Positions 51,433 through 60,489 of a DNA stretch of 64,000 nucleotides are shown piece after piece. The DNA lies in NCBI GenBank assembly GCA_964507185.1, contig CAZDOY010000012.1, positions 15,790 to 79,789 of the forward strand. The letters are read 5' to 3'. How positions within the stretch are numbered: position 1 is the stretch's first letter; the number at the start of each line of letters is the position of its first letter. Source of the DNA: CAVRTJ01 sp964507185. Its GTDB lineage: Bacteria > Acidobacteriota > UBA4820 > DSQY01. Both the position numbers and the translations under genes were made by a program. The notes under the pieces were generated by a model. That model did no database searches. It was not told the DNA's origin and saw only the letters and a list, made by a program, of their open reading frames with translations.

Positions 51433-52467
51433 ATGAAAAGAGACGCCCGACCGCTGTTCGTTGCCATCCTCGTCGCTGGTCTGCTCACGGCCCTGACCGG
51501 ATGCGCCCCCGTGCGCAGCAAACCGGAGGCCGCCCGGCATCACCCCGCGAGCCCTTTCCGGGCCATCGATGCGTACGCCCTGGCGGCGCCCACCTCCGTG
51601 ACGGACTCGGTCCGGGACCTCGCCGCCTACCTGACCGCCACGTCGAAGACGGACCAGGATAAGGCCAGGGCCATTTTCAGGTGGGTCGCCGCGAATATCA
51701 GCTACGACGTCGAGGGTTATGGCAGCTCACACTACGGTGATCTCTCTCCCGATGCCGTTCTGCGCCGCCGCGAAGCCGTATGCCAGGGGTACGCCAGTCT
51801 GTTCGACAGCCTTGCGAAGGCGGCGGGTCTCGAGGCCGTGACGATAAACGGCTACGCCAAGGGAATGGGCTACAGGGCGGGCGAGCGCTTCACCGGGCCC
51901 ACCGACCATGCCTGGAACGCGGTTAAGATAGACGGCCGCTGGCAGCTCATCGACTGCACGTGGGCCGCCGGTATCTTCTACGAGGGGACCGGGTACAGAA
52001 AGGAGTTCGATCCCTACTTCTTCTGCACGCCGCCCGAAGAATTCCTCTACACCCATTTCCCGAAGGAGGCCCGCTGGCAACTCGTCGAGAGACCCGTATC
52101 GCTCGAGCAATTCGAGCGGAGGCCCTACTTTAAGGCGCCTTTCTTCGAGAAACGCCTGAAACCAATGGACAATAACGGCTGTGTGATCCAGACGGAGGCG
52201 TCGCCCGTCCTGTTGCGATTCGGGTCGCCTCCGGGCGTCGATGTAAGGGGTAGGCTGTACAAAGGCGGCAAGGACATGGGAGCAAGCAACGTGCAGGTCA
52301 AGAGCAAAAACGGCCTTCAGAGCGTCCGCGTAATGCTCCCTTCGCCTGGGACATATGAGTTGCGGCTCTTCGTTTCGGACCAGCGGTCCGTTCCGGGCCG
52401 TCTGCGGTTCTTCGACTGGGCGGCCGAATACAAGATCGTCCTAGTCCCAGGATCGGGCGGCCGGTGA
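51433..52467 (+). CDS. Transglutaminase-like lipoprotein
   Basis: A 344-residue lipoprotein: signal peptide with lipobox LTGC (Cys about residue 23), then a transglutaminase-like/kyphoscoliosis-type peptidase domain with the triad Cys in REAVCQGYASLF, His in PTDHAWNAVKIDG and Asp in WQLIDCTWAAG. The C-terminal 110 residues form a beta-rich domain (VDVRGRLYKGGKDMG, SPGTYELRLFV). Probably a periplasmic protease-like or cell-wall enzyme. Convergent with the signalling operon at 52486. Confidence 0.86.
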   Translation: MKRDARPLFVAILVAGLLTALTGCAPVRSKPEAARHHPASPFRAIDAYALAAPTSVTDSVRDLAAYLTATSKTDQDKARAIFRWVAANISYDVEGYGSSHYGDLSPDAVLRRREAVCQGYASLFDSLAKAAGLEAVTINGYAKGMGYRAGERFTGPTDHAWNAVKIDGRWQLIDCTWAAGIFYEGTGYRKEFDPYFFCTPPEEFLYTHFPKEARWQLVERPVSLEQFERRPYFKAPFFEKRLKPMDNNGCVIQTEASPVLLRFGSPPGVDVRGRLYKGGKDMGASNVQVKSKNGLQSVRVMLPSPGTYELRLFVSDQRSVPGRLRFFDWAAEYKIVLVPGSGGR

Positions 52468-52485
52468 AGTGCCGCCTGCCGTGCC

Positions 52486-53562
52486 TTATTCCACCTGATC
52501 CTGTTCCTGAAGGCTGGAGACGAACGTCTCGACGAGCGCCGGGTCGAACTGGGTAGCCGCGCAGCGGCGAAGTTCCTTCACCGCCTCCTGATAGGAAAGG
52601 GGTTTGTTGTAGGATCGCCGTGTGGTCATCGCATCGAAGCTGTCCATTATCGTCAGAATCGACGTCAAGGTCCTGATCCGCGTGGAGATTTCCAAGTGCG
52701 ATTCGAAATCCTGGTACATGTAATGGTGGTAGAGCGTAATGAGCGATTCATCCTGAAGAAAATCGATGGATGCCAGAATCCGGTAGCCCGTGTTGGGGTG
52801 CTGACGGATGATTTCCCACTCTTCCGAGCTGAGAGGACCGGGCTTGTTGATCTGTTTTAAGTCGATGGAGATCTTGCCTATGTCGTGAAGCATGGCGGCG
52901 CGCTCCATCACGACGAGATCCCGGCCGCGAAAACCGATGCGCTTGGCCAGCATCAGGGCGAATGTGGTCACTCGGCCGGAATGGCCCTTCAGATAAGGGT
53001 CCTTTGCCTCTATCAGCGTTACGAGCGAGGTGAGCACCTGCAGCATGAGACTGTTCTGCCTTTCCCTCTCCTCTTCGAGAACCCTGTTCTTCTTCTCGAT
53101 GGCCGCCAGCCTGTTTTCGAGCTTGTCGATGAGGATATCCGAGAAAAGGCGGTAATACTGCAGGTGTTCTTCCAGCGCGAGTTCCTGGCGCATGCCGAAC
53201 AGAAAATCGCGGATCTGTCTCGGGAAGGATACGGGGTCGAGGGGATAGGCGATAAAACCGGAGCAGCCCGCAACCAGCGCCACCTTGTCCATTCCGTCTC
53301 CGTCGCTGCTTCCGAGCCCGACGATAAGGAGGTCCTGATACAGGGGGTCCTTCCGGACCCTGCACACGATTTCCAGTCCGGATACGACCGGCATCTCGAC
53401 GTCGCAGAGTACGACGTCCGGGTTGTGGGAGCGTATCGCCTCGACCGGCTGGTCTTCCGGTCCTCCATGGCGAACGAGATAGCCGGCTCCGAGCATGGAA
53501 CTGACGAGCAACCTCGCTTCCGGGCTGGCGAGAAAAGTAAGGACGCGGATTGGTTCGGCCAT
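52486..53562 (-). CDS. Degenerate receiver + HD-GYP-like protein
   Basis: A 358-residue RpfG-like protein. The receiver (1-120) keeps Asp54 (VVLCDVEMP) but lacks the N-terminal acidic pair (VLTFLASPEA) and has Tyr106 where the conserved Lys belongs (FIAYPLDP). After a coiled coil (about 130-170) comes an HD domain with HSGRV and HDIGK (His226, Asp227) and His279-His280, but the HHExxxGxGYP motif reads HHYMYQDFESH, so the GYP is missing. Activity on c-di-GMP is therefore doubtful. Last gene of the six-gene operon; it starts four bases after the preceding stop. Confidence 0.87.
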   Translation of the reverse strand: MAEPIRVLTFLASPEARLLVSSMLGAGYLVRHGGPEDQPVEAIRSHNPDVVLCDVEMPVVSGLEIVCRVRKDPLYQDLLIVGLGSSDGDGMDKVALVAGCSGFIAYPLDPVSFPRQIRDFLFGMRQELALEEHLQYYRLFSDILIDKLENRLAAIEKKNRVLEEERERQNSLMLQVLTSLVTLIEAKDPYLKGHSGRVTTFALMLAKRIGFRGRDLVVMERAAMLHDIGKISIDLKQINKPGPLSSEEWEIIRQHPNTGYRILASIDFLQDESLITLYHHYMYQDFESHLEISTRIRTLTSILTIMDSFDAMTTRRSYNKPLSYQEAVKELRRCAATQFDPALVETFVSSLQEQDQVE

Positions 53563-53566
53563 GGCT

Positions 53567-55183
53567 TCAGCCCCTCATGGTCAGGACGATCCGGCCGCCG
53601 CCCCTGGGATTGTTGGCGATCTCGAGGTCCCAGTTCAAGAGTAACGCCAAGTGTCTGCAAAGATTGAGGCGAAGGTTCTCTGATCCCAATCCCTGTGAAT
53701 CCATGGCCGGATCAGCAACGTCGAAGGCGGCGAGGTCTTCGTCCGTGTAGTTCGTGCCGTTATCCTGGATCTGCAGGGAGACGGACGCCCTGTCGTCATC
53801 ACCCGGGTCTTTCCTGTTGAAGATCTCCACGGCGATCTCGCCGGCTCCCTCCATTCGTTGGATGCTGCTGTCGAGGAGGTTGATGAGAATATCCTTGAGG
53901 AGAGCCGAGTCTCCGACCACCTGGTGCGTCTTCTTCTCCGGATACCACTTTATGTGGATGTCATCCCGGGCAAGGGCGCGCCTTGCAAGGGCCAGAGCGT
54001 TTTCCACGACGGGTTCCATCGTCAGCGTCCCGGGCATGACGGCGATGGCGTCAGCCTGAATGCGGGATTGGTAAATGAGGTTGGAGAGGTTGACCTCGAG
54101 ACGGAAAGCGGTGCGGAAAATGGCCGCAAGGCACTCTCTCTCCGCGTCCGCGTCTCTCTCTTCTGCAGACGTGTCCCTGAGGAGGCTGGCAAAGCCGAGA
54201 ATCATAGCCAGGGGCTCGCGGAGTTCCTGACTGAGCGACTTGATGAACCTTCTGTTGAACTCGGAAAGGCCCTGAACCAAAGAATAGGCCTCCTCGAGTT
54301 TGTGGTTCTGCAGTTCCAGGTGGTTGACGCGGTTGACCAGGTCGCAGGATATCTTCTTCAGCCTTTCCGTCAGTCTGTCGCGGCTTTTCCTGAGCCGGTA
54401 GCTTTCAGCGATCTGCCGGAGGCGCTGGGCGGCGAGTGCGGTATCGAAGGGCTTGATGAGGTAATCGTCGGCGCCCAGCTTGAACGACTCCACGGCAACG
54501 GACTCGCTGCCATAGGCCGTCATCATGATGACGGGCGTGTCCAGATCTCTTCCGCGAATCTCCTTCAGTACGTCGAGGCCGCTCATTCCGGGCATGTTGT
54601 AATCGAGGAGGACTAGCTGAGGCTGAAAAGGTTCCATCTGGTCGAGGGCGGCCTGGCCCGTGGCCGCTTCGGCCACCTCAAAGTCCTCGCTCATGAGGCG
54701 CATCTTCATCAGCCGCAGGTTCCTCTGGTCGTCATCCACGATGAGAACCCTGTCCTGTTTCCGGGCCAGGGACGGCGGCTCGATCCGGCCCTGGAACAAG
54801 CCGTCCACCGTTTCCTTGAGTTCTTTCAGGTGAATCGGCTTGGAGAGTATGACGTCGGGCTTCACGATGTACTCGTCGGCGCCCACGCGGAATCCGTTCA
54901 GCTTGTCTTCCTCGCTCAGGTACACCGCCGTAAGCATGAGTATGTGGGTGCCGGCGAGGGCGGGGTTTTCGCGAATGTGCCGGCACACCTGGAACCCGTC
55001 CATGCCCGGCAGCAGGAGATCCAGGATCACGACGCACGGCTTGAAATCGGCGGCCTTCTTCAATCCCGAGTTCCCGTCGGACGCCACCTCCACGGTATAG
55101 CCGTTGGCGCTGAGGTGCGTCCTCACCAGTCTGCACACGCTCTGGTCATCGTCAACAACGAGAATCCGCCTATTATCACTCAT
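53567..55183 (-). CDS. Double-receiver protein with histidine-kinase-like pseudokinase
   Basis: A 538-residue cytoplasmic protein: REC1 (1-128, Asp55, Lys108), REC2 (145-260, Asp194, Lys244), a coiled coil, and a HisKA/HATPase-like region (305-538). The kinase H-box reads KSLSQELREPLAMILGF with Gln319 in place of the phosphorylated His; the N-box reads INLLDSSIQ, with Ser where the ATP-Mg Asn should be; the G1 box is DNGTN and the G2 box GLGSENL. Both receivers look functional. It overlaps the upstream receiver gene by eight bases. It is probably a phosphate-receiving scaffold, not a kinase. Confidence 0.88.
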   Translation of the reverse strand: MSDNRRILVVDDDQSVCRLVRTHLSANGYTVEVASDGNSGLKKAADFKPCVVILDLLLPGMDGFQVCRHIRENPALAGTHILMLTAVYLSEEDKLNGFRVGADEYIVKPDVILSKPIHLKELKETVDGLFQGRIEPPSLARKQDRVLIVDDDQRNLRLMKMRLMSEDFEVAEAATGQAALDQMEPFQPQLVLLDYNMPGMSGLDVLKEIRGRDLDTPVIMMTAYGSESVAVESFKLGADDYLIKPFDTALAAQRLRQIAESYRLRKSRDRLTERLKKISCDLVNRVNHLELQNHKLEEAYSLVQGLSEFNRRFIKSLSQELREPLAMILGFASLLRDTSAEERDADAERECLAAIFRTAFRLEVNLSNLIYQSRIQADAIAVMPGTLTMEPVVENALALARRALARDDIHIKWYPEKKTHQVVGDSALLKDILINLLDSSIQRMEGAGEIAVEIFNRKDPGDDDRASVSLQIQDNGTNYTDEDLAAFDVADPAMDSQGLGSENLRLNLCRHLALLLNWDLEIANNPRGGGRIVLTMRG

Positions 55184-55550
55184 CGCTATGCCCCTGAAGG
55201 ATGTCCTGGACCCGGCTCCGGAAATCGGACAACGAAATAGGTTTGCTGAAATAGCCGTCGCACCCACTTTCCATGACCTTCTTCCGGTCTCCCGGCATGG
55301 CCAGCGCCGTCACGGCGACGACCCTGGTCCTGCCTCCGGAGGCGGCCTTGATGCGCTTGCACAATTCGAAGCCGTCCAGTCCGGGGAGATACATATCCAT
55401 CAGCACGAGATCATAATCCACCGCCTGCACCTGATTCCAGCCCTCTTCACCCGTCGTGGCACAGACCACTTCATGCCCCATGGAGTTCAGCAGCATACTC
55501 ATGAGGCGCTGATTGGCCTGGTTGTCCTCAACCACAAGCACCTTTGCCAT
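55176..55550 (-). CDS. Single-domain response regulator
   Basis: A 124-residue receiver with acidic pair (VVEDNQ), phospho-Asp in LVLMDMYLPGLDG, Thr in VVAVTALA and Lys in YFSKPIS. It overlaps the kinase gene by 23 bases, so it may have begun as the detached receiver of a hybrid kinase. Likely a phosphorelay intermediate. Confidence 0.92.
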   Translation of the reverse strand: MAKVLVVEDNQANQRLMSMLLNSMGHEVVCATTGEEGWNQVQAVDYDLVLMDMYLPGLDGFELCKRIKAASGGRTRVVAVTALAMPGDRKKVMESGCDGYFSKPISLSDFRSRVQDILQGHSDE

Positions 55551-57201
55551 CGTCTGCCACCAAGACGTCGCTGGGGGCCAGCGCCTTTTCAGGTTCTTCG
55601 GGAAGATAAACCGTAAACGTCGACCCCCGGCCTACCGTGCTGCGGAGAGTGATCACCCCCCCCAACAGTTCCGTGAAACGCTGGCACAACGTCAATCCGA
55701 GCCCCGTTCCCTCCTGGCTCCTGGACGTGGTTCCGTCCAATTGCCTGAATGCTTCGAAAACGAGTTTCTGCTTTTCCTCCGGGATGCCCACCCCCTCATC
55801 GGTCACCGAAAAGACGTGGTGTCCCGGTCGGCGGTCGATCCCGAGCCAGATGCGCGAGCCGACCGGCGAAAATTTGTGGGCGTTGCTGAGCAGGTTGATG
55901 AGTACCTGTTTGAGTTTGTGCGGGTCGGTGTACACCTTGTGCCGTGCCTGCCTTATGTCGACCAGGAGCTCCTGGTCCTTTTTCTCCAGGATGGGTTTGA
56001 AGAGAGTCTGTATCTCCGCCGCGAGGGACCCGACATCCAGTATGGAGTAGCTCAGGGGCATCTTCCCGGCTTCGACCTTGGAGAGGTCGAGGATCTCGTT
56101 GATGAGCATGAGCAGGTGCTGACCGGCACTCAGGATGTCCTGAAGGCACTGTTCCTGGTCCGGCGTCACCGGTCCCGGAATCTTCTCGAGCAGGAGTTCG
56201 GAAAAGCCGATGACGGCGTTCAGCGGCGTGCGGAGCTCGTGGCTCATGTTGGCGAGGAATTCCGATTTCAGGCGGTCAGCCTCCTGGATGCGCCTGTTGG
56301 AAAGCTCCAGCATTTCGTTCGCGTTCTCCAGGGACTGGGTGCGCTCAACGATCTTCTGCTCGAGTGTTTCGTTCAGGTCCGCCAATTCCTGCGCTGTGGC
56401 GAGAAGCTGCTGAGAATAGCTGTCCTTTTCTCTCATAAGAGCTTCGAGCCTGGACGCGGTTTGTTTGAACTGGTCGACGAGCAGAGCAAGTTCGTACTGG
56501 CTCGGATCGGAGAGATCGGGAGAATAGTCGCCCTTCTCGAGCCGTCTGAACCCCTCGATCAACTCTTCCACGGGCCGGGTGATTCGGCGGGCCATGAAAT
56601 AGGCCACCACGGAAACGGCAAGCAGGAATACGAGTATGACCGCAAGACTCTGTAAGATGCGCGCGCGCAATGCGCGCATGAGTCCATCCGGCGTGGCGAA
56701 GAGGGTGACCGTCCCCAGGGCCACGTCGCTTCGCTTTTTCTCCAGGCCGAACAACTCGGCGGCTCCCTTCATTCGCCATGCCATGACCGGCCCGGAGACG
56801 AAGAACAACGTTCGACCGGCGATGTCCGCCTTGCCCTGAACCAACTCGTGACCGGGGGGGCGGAAGGCCTTCATCTCATCTTGGACGGCCCTGTCTCCCC
56901 TGCCTTGCCAGAGCAGAACGCTGCCGTCGGAGCGTTTGAAGAGGACGCCCTGCATCTCCGGGTTGAGGAGGGCTGATTCCGCCAGCGGCGCCAGGTAGGT
57001 CCGGACCCGTTCCGTGAGGAAGCCCTCCTTGCTGCTTTGTACGATGTTGGCGTGGATCTGTCGGCTCATCTGCTCCAGGTGGACCTCGCCGGATCTGTAC
57101 TCGTCCAGAATGAAAAGGGTCGAGAAGACCAGCGACGGAATACCCGCAAGAAGAAGGAGCCTCACAAGCATCGAGCGAAAGTAGGAGTGCCGCATTTTCA
57201 T
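55528..57201 (-). CDS. Membrane sensor histidine kinase with HAMP
   Basis: A 557-residue inner-membrane kinase. Helix 1 (residues 11-31), a periplasmic domain of about 150 residues, helix 2 (about 183-204), HAMP (MARRITRPVEELIEGFRRL), coiled coil, HisKA with His321 (ANMSHELRTPLNAVIGFS), and ATPase boxes INLLSNAHKFS, VTDEGVGIP, GTGLGLTL. All catalytic motifs are intact. ATG 57201 overlaps the binding-protein stop by four bases (ATGA). It should sense a periplasmic state, possibly through the coupled binding protein. Confidence 0.93.
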   Translation of the reverse strand: MKMRHSYFRSMLVRLLLLAGIPSLVFSTLFILDEYRSGEVHLEQMSRQIHANIVQSSKEGFLTERVRTYLAPLAESALLNPEMQGVLFKRSDGSVLLWQGRGDRAVQDEMKAFRPPGHELVQGKADIAGRTLFFVSGPVMAWRMKGAAELFGLEKKRSDVALGTVTLFATPDGLMRALRARILQSLAVILVFLLAVSVVAYFMARRITRPVEELIEGFRRLEKGDYSPDLSDPSQYELALLVDQFKQTASRLEALMREKDSYSQQLLATAQELADLNETLEQKIVERTQSLENANEMLELSNRRIQEADRLKSEFLANMSHELRTPLNAVIGFSELLLEKIPGPVTPDQEQCLQDILSAGQHLLMLINEILDLSKVEAGKMPLSYSILDVGSLAAEIQTLFKPILEKKDQELLVDIRQARHKVYTDPHKLKQVLINLLSNAHKFSPVGSRIWLGIDRRPGHHVFSVTDEGVGIPEEKQKLVFEAFRQLDGTTSRSQEGTGLGLTLCQRFTELLGGVITLRSTVGRGSTFTVYLPEEPEKALAPSDVLVADDGKGACG

Positions 57202-58196
57202 TCGCTCCAGGTCACGTCGCCGTACTTGGAGAGCGCCGTCGTGTCTACGTGGAGGGCCAGCTTTTTTGCGGCCCTTTCACTGATCCGGATGTCGCACCCT
57301 GGGGGATAGTGGAGGGTACCGCCATCCCGGCTCTCACCGTCCGCCATCGAGAGCGCCAGCGATACAGCCGTTCTGGCCGTCTCCCCAGGCGATACCGAGA
57401 GTGATACGGCCGCTCCCATGTCGAGATACATGGGGGCGAAGGCGACGATGGGAATATCATCTGCATAGCTCTCCCTGATCAGGGCCCTGAGGCCCTGTTC
57501 CGTGAGGATGCTGGGATCGGGTATGAGGAGGATGGCGTCCGCTCCACTCAGTCCCCGGCCGAGAGAGGCGATTAAAGCCGCGTCGGTTTCGACGGGGACG
57601 GCCTCTACCTCGAGGCCATCCGGCGCTCCGGCTGTGAATCTCTCGGCGAGAAAGTCCGTGACTTTCGGATTGTAAAACAGGAGAACGCGCCGCATGTGGA
57701 AGCCGCTCTTCAAGATGAGCAACTGCCGGTTCGGGGACGGGATCATGCCGACGCCCGCCACTCCCGCCGGGATATCCTTGCCGATGATCCGGGGAAAGAG
57801 AACCATGGTGAACACGAGGGGAGACCGCCCCCTGAGGGGCAGGGCCGTCTCCAAGGCATTCTGCCCGACGGTGAATATCATGTCGGGATTCATCCTGGCT
57901 ATGGAAACCGGGGCGTCAGAATCCCGGTCCAGGAAGAGCGTCGTCGTCTGAACTCCGGCGAGTTGTCCTTTCATCGTCTTAGCCAGCTCCTGATAGGGAC
58001 GAATGTGCATGCTGCACAGAATCAAGGCCGTGCTTTTCCGGCCCGCGCAATACATCCTGAAACCGGAAAAGACGAGCACGATCCCCACGACAAGACAAGG
58101 CACGATCCAGAGCCTCGGTTTCCGGGGGGCAGCCGTTTTTCGGCTGGCGGGCCCATGCGGAAATCCGTGGATGGACACTATTCTCAGAAGCTTCAA
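57198..58196 (-). CDS. PF04392-type ABC substrate-binding-like protein
   Basis: A 332-residue protein with one N-terminal helix (LWIVPCLVVGIVLVFSGF) and the two-lobed fold of ABC_sub_bind proteins (LFLDRDSDAPVSIARMNPDMIFTVGQNALETA; VLLFYNP; GADAILLIPDPSILTEQGLRALIRES; PIVAFAPMYLDMGAAVSLSVSP). TTG start at 58196 has GGAG seven bases upstream. No ABC permease or ATPase is encoded with it. Coupled to the sensor kinase gene, so it more likely presents a ligand to the kinase than feeds a transporter. Confidence 0.8.
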   Translation of the reverse strand: MKLLRIVSIHGFPHGPASRKTAAPRKPRLWIVPCLVVGIVLVFSGFRMYCAGRKSTALILCSMHIRPYQELAKTMKGQLAGVQTTTLFLDRDSDAPVSIARMNPDMIFTVGQNALETALPLRGRSPLVFTMVLFPRIIGKDIPAGVAGVGMIPSPNRQLLILKSGFHMRRVLLFYNPKVTDFLAERFTAGAPDGLEVEAVPVETDAALIASLGRGLSGADAILLIPDPSILTEQGLRALIRESYADDIPIVAFAPMYLDMGAAVSLSVSPGETARTAVSLALSMADGESRDGGTLHYPPGCDIRISERAAKKLALHVDTTALSKYGDVTWSE

Positions 58197-58221
58197 GCCG
58201 TCGCTCCAGCTGACTGGTTCT

Positions 58222-60258
58222 TCAGAATTTGTAGACCGCTCTCAACATGAAGGTCCGATTGGGGTTCTTCAGGTCGTAATACTTTGTCGGCTCGTAGGTC
58301 GGATCGGAGTAGTCCCTGTTCAGTAAATTGTAAACGGAGATGTCTAATTCCAGCCCCTTCCGCACGTGCCTGAAGCGGAGCGTTGTATTCACCAGAAGAA
58401 AAGCGGGAACGTCCGGCCTGCGGTACGGTGTGTGCCCGGGGGCGTACCTGTAGAGGTCCTTCGGGTCCCTTGGCCTGTCGGAAACGTAGACGGCGTTGAT
58501 ATTCCAGTTGACGCGTTCTCCCCATGGGACGTTCAGGCCGGCGTGGGCGAGGTCGTGCGGGACGTCGTACAGATGGCCGCCCGTATAGGAATAGTTGGCG
58601 TAAGCGGTGATGTGGTTGGGCCACGCGAGCCGCACGCCGGTTTCCAGCCCCCTGATGTCGTAGCCGGAGTGGTTCATGTAGGGACGGTTCGTTTCTGAAA
58701 AGATGGTGTCGTACGAATGCTCGTAATAGAGGACCAGATGACTCTGGACATAGGGCGAAAAGGTATAGAAAACTCCACCCTGTACCGTTCTGACGCTCTC
58801 GGGCTTCAGGTCCGTGTTCCCCGGAGGAAAAGACCCCGTCAGGTCGACCGTGTAGAATTCCCGGGCGCTCGGAGCGCGGAAAGCCTCTCCGTACAGGAGT
58901 TTGAGTACGAGCTTGTTGCCTGGGAACACGGCGACGCCCAGGCGGGGGCTGACTTTCCAGCCGAAGGTCTGGTAATGGTCGCCGCGCAACCCGGAGGTCA
59001 CCGCCAGCCAGGCCGTTGGCCTCCACGTGTCCTGTGCGTAAACGGCCCACGTGTCGAGTGTGACCGGCCTGATGTAATAGAGGCTCTCGATCGTGTCCTG
59101 GTGAAGGTTGTGCCACTGGTCCTGCACATTGGTGAGGGTCTCCCTCTCGAAGGTGGCGCCCGCCACTATCTTGTGGGAACGTGACAGAACGGCGGCGTAC
59201 TGGAATTCACCCCCGAGGCGATACCCCTGTTTGGTCACGAAGATCTCGTTTCGCACGTCCGCGGGCGTCGAGCCCGGGCCCTGGCGGCCGGGGAAGAAGT
59301 CGCGCCAGTAGTTGCGGAGATCGTACGTCTGGTAGTACAGGGTCGCCTTGACGTTGCCGCCGCGGTGGGTACGGTGCGCGTAGGTGGCGCTCAGGAAGGT
59401 GTCGTTGTAGAAGTAGCCCTCGTCTTTCCAGCGCCAGATCGGCACGTCCCAATCCGAGAAATAGGTGTGGTAGTAATGGATCTTCTCGACCTGGAAGGTG
59501 AAATCCGCCAGAGTGAAAGTAAAGCCTCCAGAAACATTCTGTCTCGGGTTCTGCCTGAGCCGCTGCTTCTGCTGGTAGATGTTGATATCGAGCCCGTCGC
59601 CGTCGGTCCGGTACCAGTGGCCATAACCGTACATCCCAAACGTTCCCCGCGAGAAGCCGCCCTCGACGTTTCCTTCCCGGGAATTGTAGTTGCCGCCTCC
59701 GAATTCAACGTCGCCCGTCGCCCTTTTAGGCGGCCTCTTCGTGATGACGTTTATGATGCCGGCGTAGGCGTTGGTGCCGTAGAGAGCTGAGCCCGGCCCG
59801 CGAGTGATCTCGATTCGGGCGATGTTGGTCAGGGGCAAGTATTCGTCGATGGAGGCGTGCTCATAGACGAGGTCCCGCCGAGGGATGCCGTCCACTAGGA
59901 GCAGCACCTTGTCGTTGTACCGGTTGCGAATCCCCCTCATCCAGACGTATTCGCGGGAATTGGGCTGGGTGGCAACGTAAGTTGATTCGAGTGTTCTCAG
60001 CAGGTCCGACAGGGTCCGGGCTCCCATGTTCCGCAGATCCTCGGCGGTGAAGACCTCGACGATGGCGGGCGCCGTTCTCGCGTCTTCGGGCATCCTGCTG
60101 GCCGTGGTGACGAGCTCGGCCTTCTGGTAGAAGAGGCGGAGAACCGCCTTCTCGTCCTGGCGGCCGGCGCAGTTCGCGGCAACCGGCCATAGCCCCAAGG
60201 CCAACGCCCAGCACCATACAACAATAAATGTGATCCCGAAGCCCTTGTGCGGTATCAC
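58222..60258 (-). CDS. TonB-dependent outer-membrane receptor
   Basis: A 678-residue receptor. After a signal sequence (FGITFIVVWCWALALGLWPVAANCAG) comes a plug domain (ELVTTASRMPEDARTAPAIVEVFTAEDL, VLLLVDGIP, IEITRGPGSALYGTNAYAGIINVITK) and a 22-strand-type barrel ending in TFMLRAVYKF with terminal Phe for BAM insertion. GTG 60258 has GAGGGG eight bases upstream, preferred over a TTG at 60279. Ligand unknown; no siderophore or cobalamin genes adjoin. First gene of the signalling operon. Confidence 0.93.
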   Translation of the reverse strand: MIPHKGFGITFIVVWCWALALGLWPVAANCAGRQDEKAVLRLFYQKAELVTTASRMPEDARTAPAIVEVFTAEDLRNMGARTLSDLLRTLESTYVATQPNSREYVWMRGIRNRYNDKVLLLVDGIPRRDLVYEHASIDEYLPLTNIARIEITRGPGSALYGTNAYAGIINVITKRPPKRATGDVEFGGGNYNSREGNVEGGFSRGTFGMYGYGHWYRTDGDGLDINIYQQKQRLRQNPRQNVSGGFTFTLADFTFQVEKIHYYHTYFSDWDVPIWRWKDEGYFYNDTFLSATYAHRTHRGGNVKATLYYQTYDLRNYWRDFFPGRQGPGSTPADVRNEIFVTKQGYRLGGEFQYAAVLSRSHKIVAGATFERETLTNVQDQWHNLHQDTIESLYYIRPVTLDTWAVYAQDTWRPTAWLAVTSGLRGDHYQTFGWKVSPRLGVAVFPGNKLVLKLLYGEAFRAPSAREFYTVDLTGSFPPGNTDLKPESVRTVQGGVFYTFSPYVQSHLVLYYEHSYDTIFSETNRPYMNHSGYDIRGLETGVRLAWPNHITAYANYSYTGGHLYDVPHDLAHAGLNVPWGERVNWNINAVYVSDRPRDPKDLYRYAPGHTPYRRPDVPAFLLVNTTLRFRHVRKGLELDISVYNLLNRDYSDPTYEPTKYYDLKNPNRTFMLRAVYKF

Positions 60259-60444
60259 CGCTCGATCCCCTCGATGCAAATCCCTGTCCCGTTGATCGGT
60301 AAGGAACGCTTGAAGGCGGAGACATGTGCCGCCGGTAACCGCAATCTAACAAAGAGTGCGGGGGACGCCGGGAAGGAGACTTTACGGCGCGGCGCTCTTG
60401 ACTCGGGCCTCAGTGTGTTTCGGTGGATGCTCTAAAGAATGTCA

Positions 60445-60461
60445 TGACCCCGCTAGGGTCA
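60445..60461. promoter_or_regulatory. Operator-like palindrome at TonB-receptor promoter
   Basis: TGACCC-cgcta-GGGTCA, a perfect 6-bp dyad with a 5-base centre, covering the predicted transcription start and touching the -10. Confidence 0.65.
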
Positions 60462-60489
60462 GTATAGAGCCCGCACATGACAGATTCAA
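60461..60489 (-). promoter_or_regulatory. Promoter of the TonB-receptor/signalling operon
   Basis: Minus strand TTGAAT (60484-60489), 17 bases, TATACT (60461-60466). The leader to the GTG at 60258 is about 195 bases, with no riboswitch I can recognise. The rest of 60259-60639 contains no gene. Confidence 0.75.
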
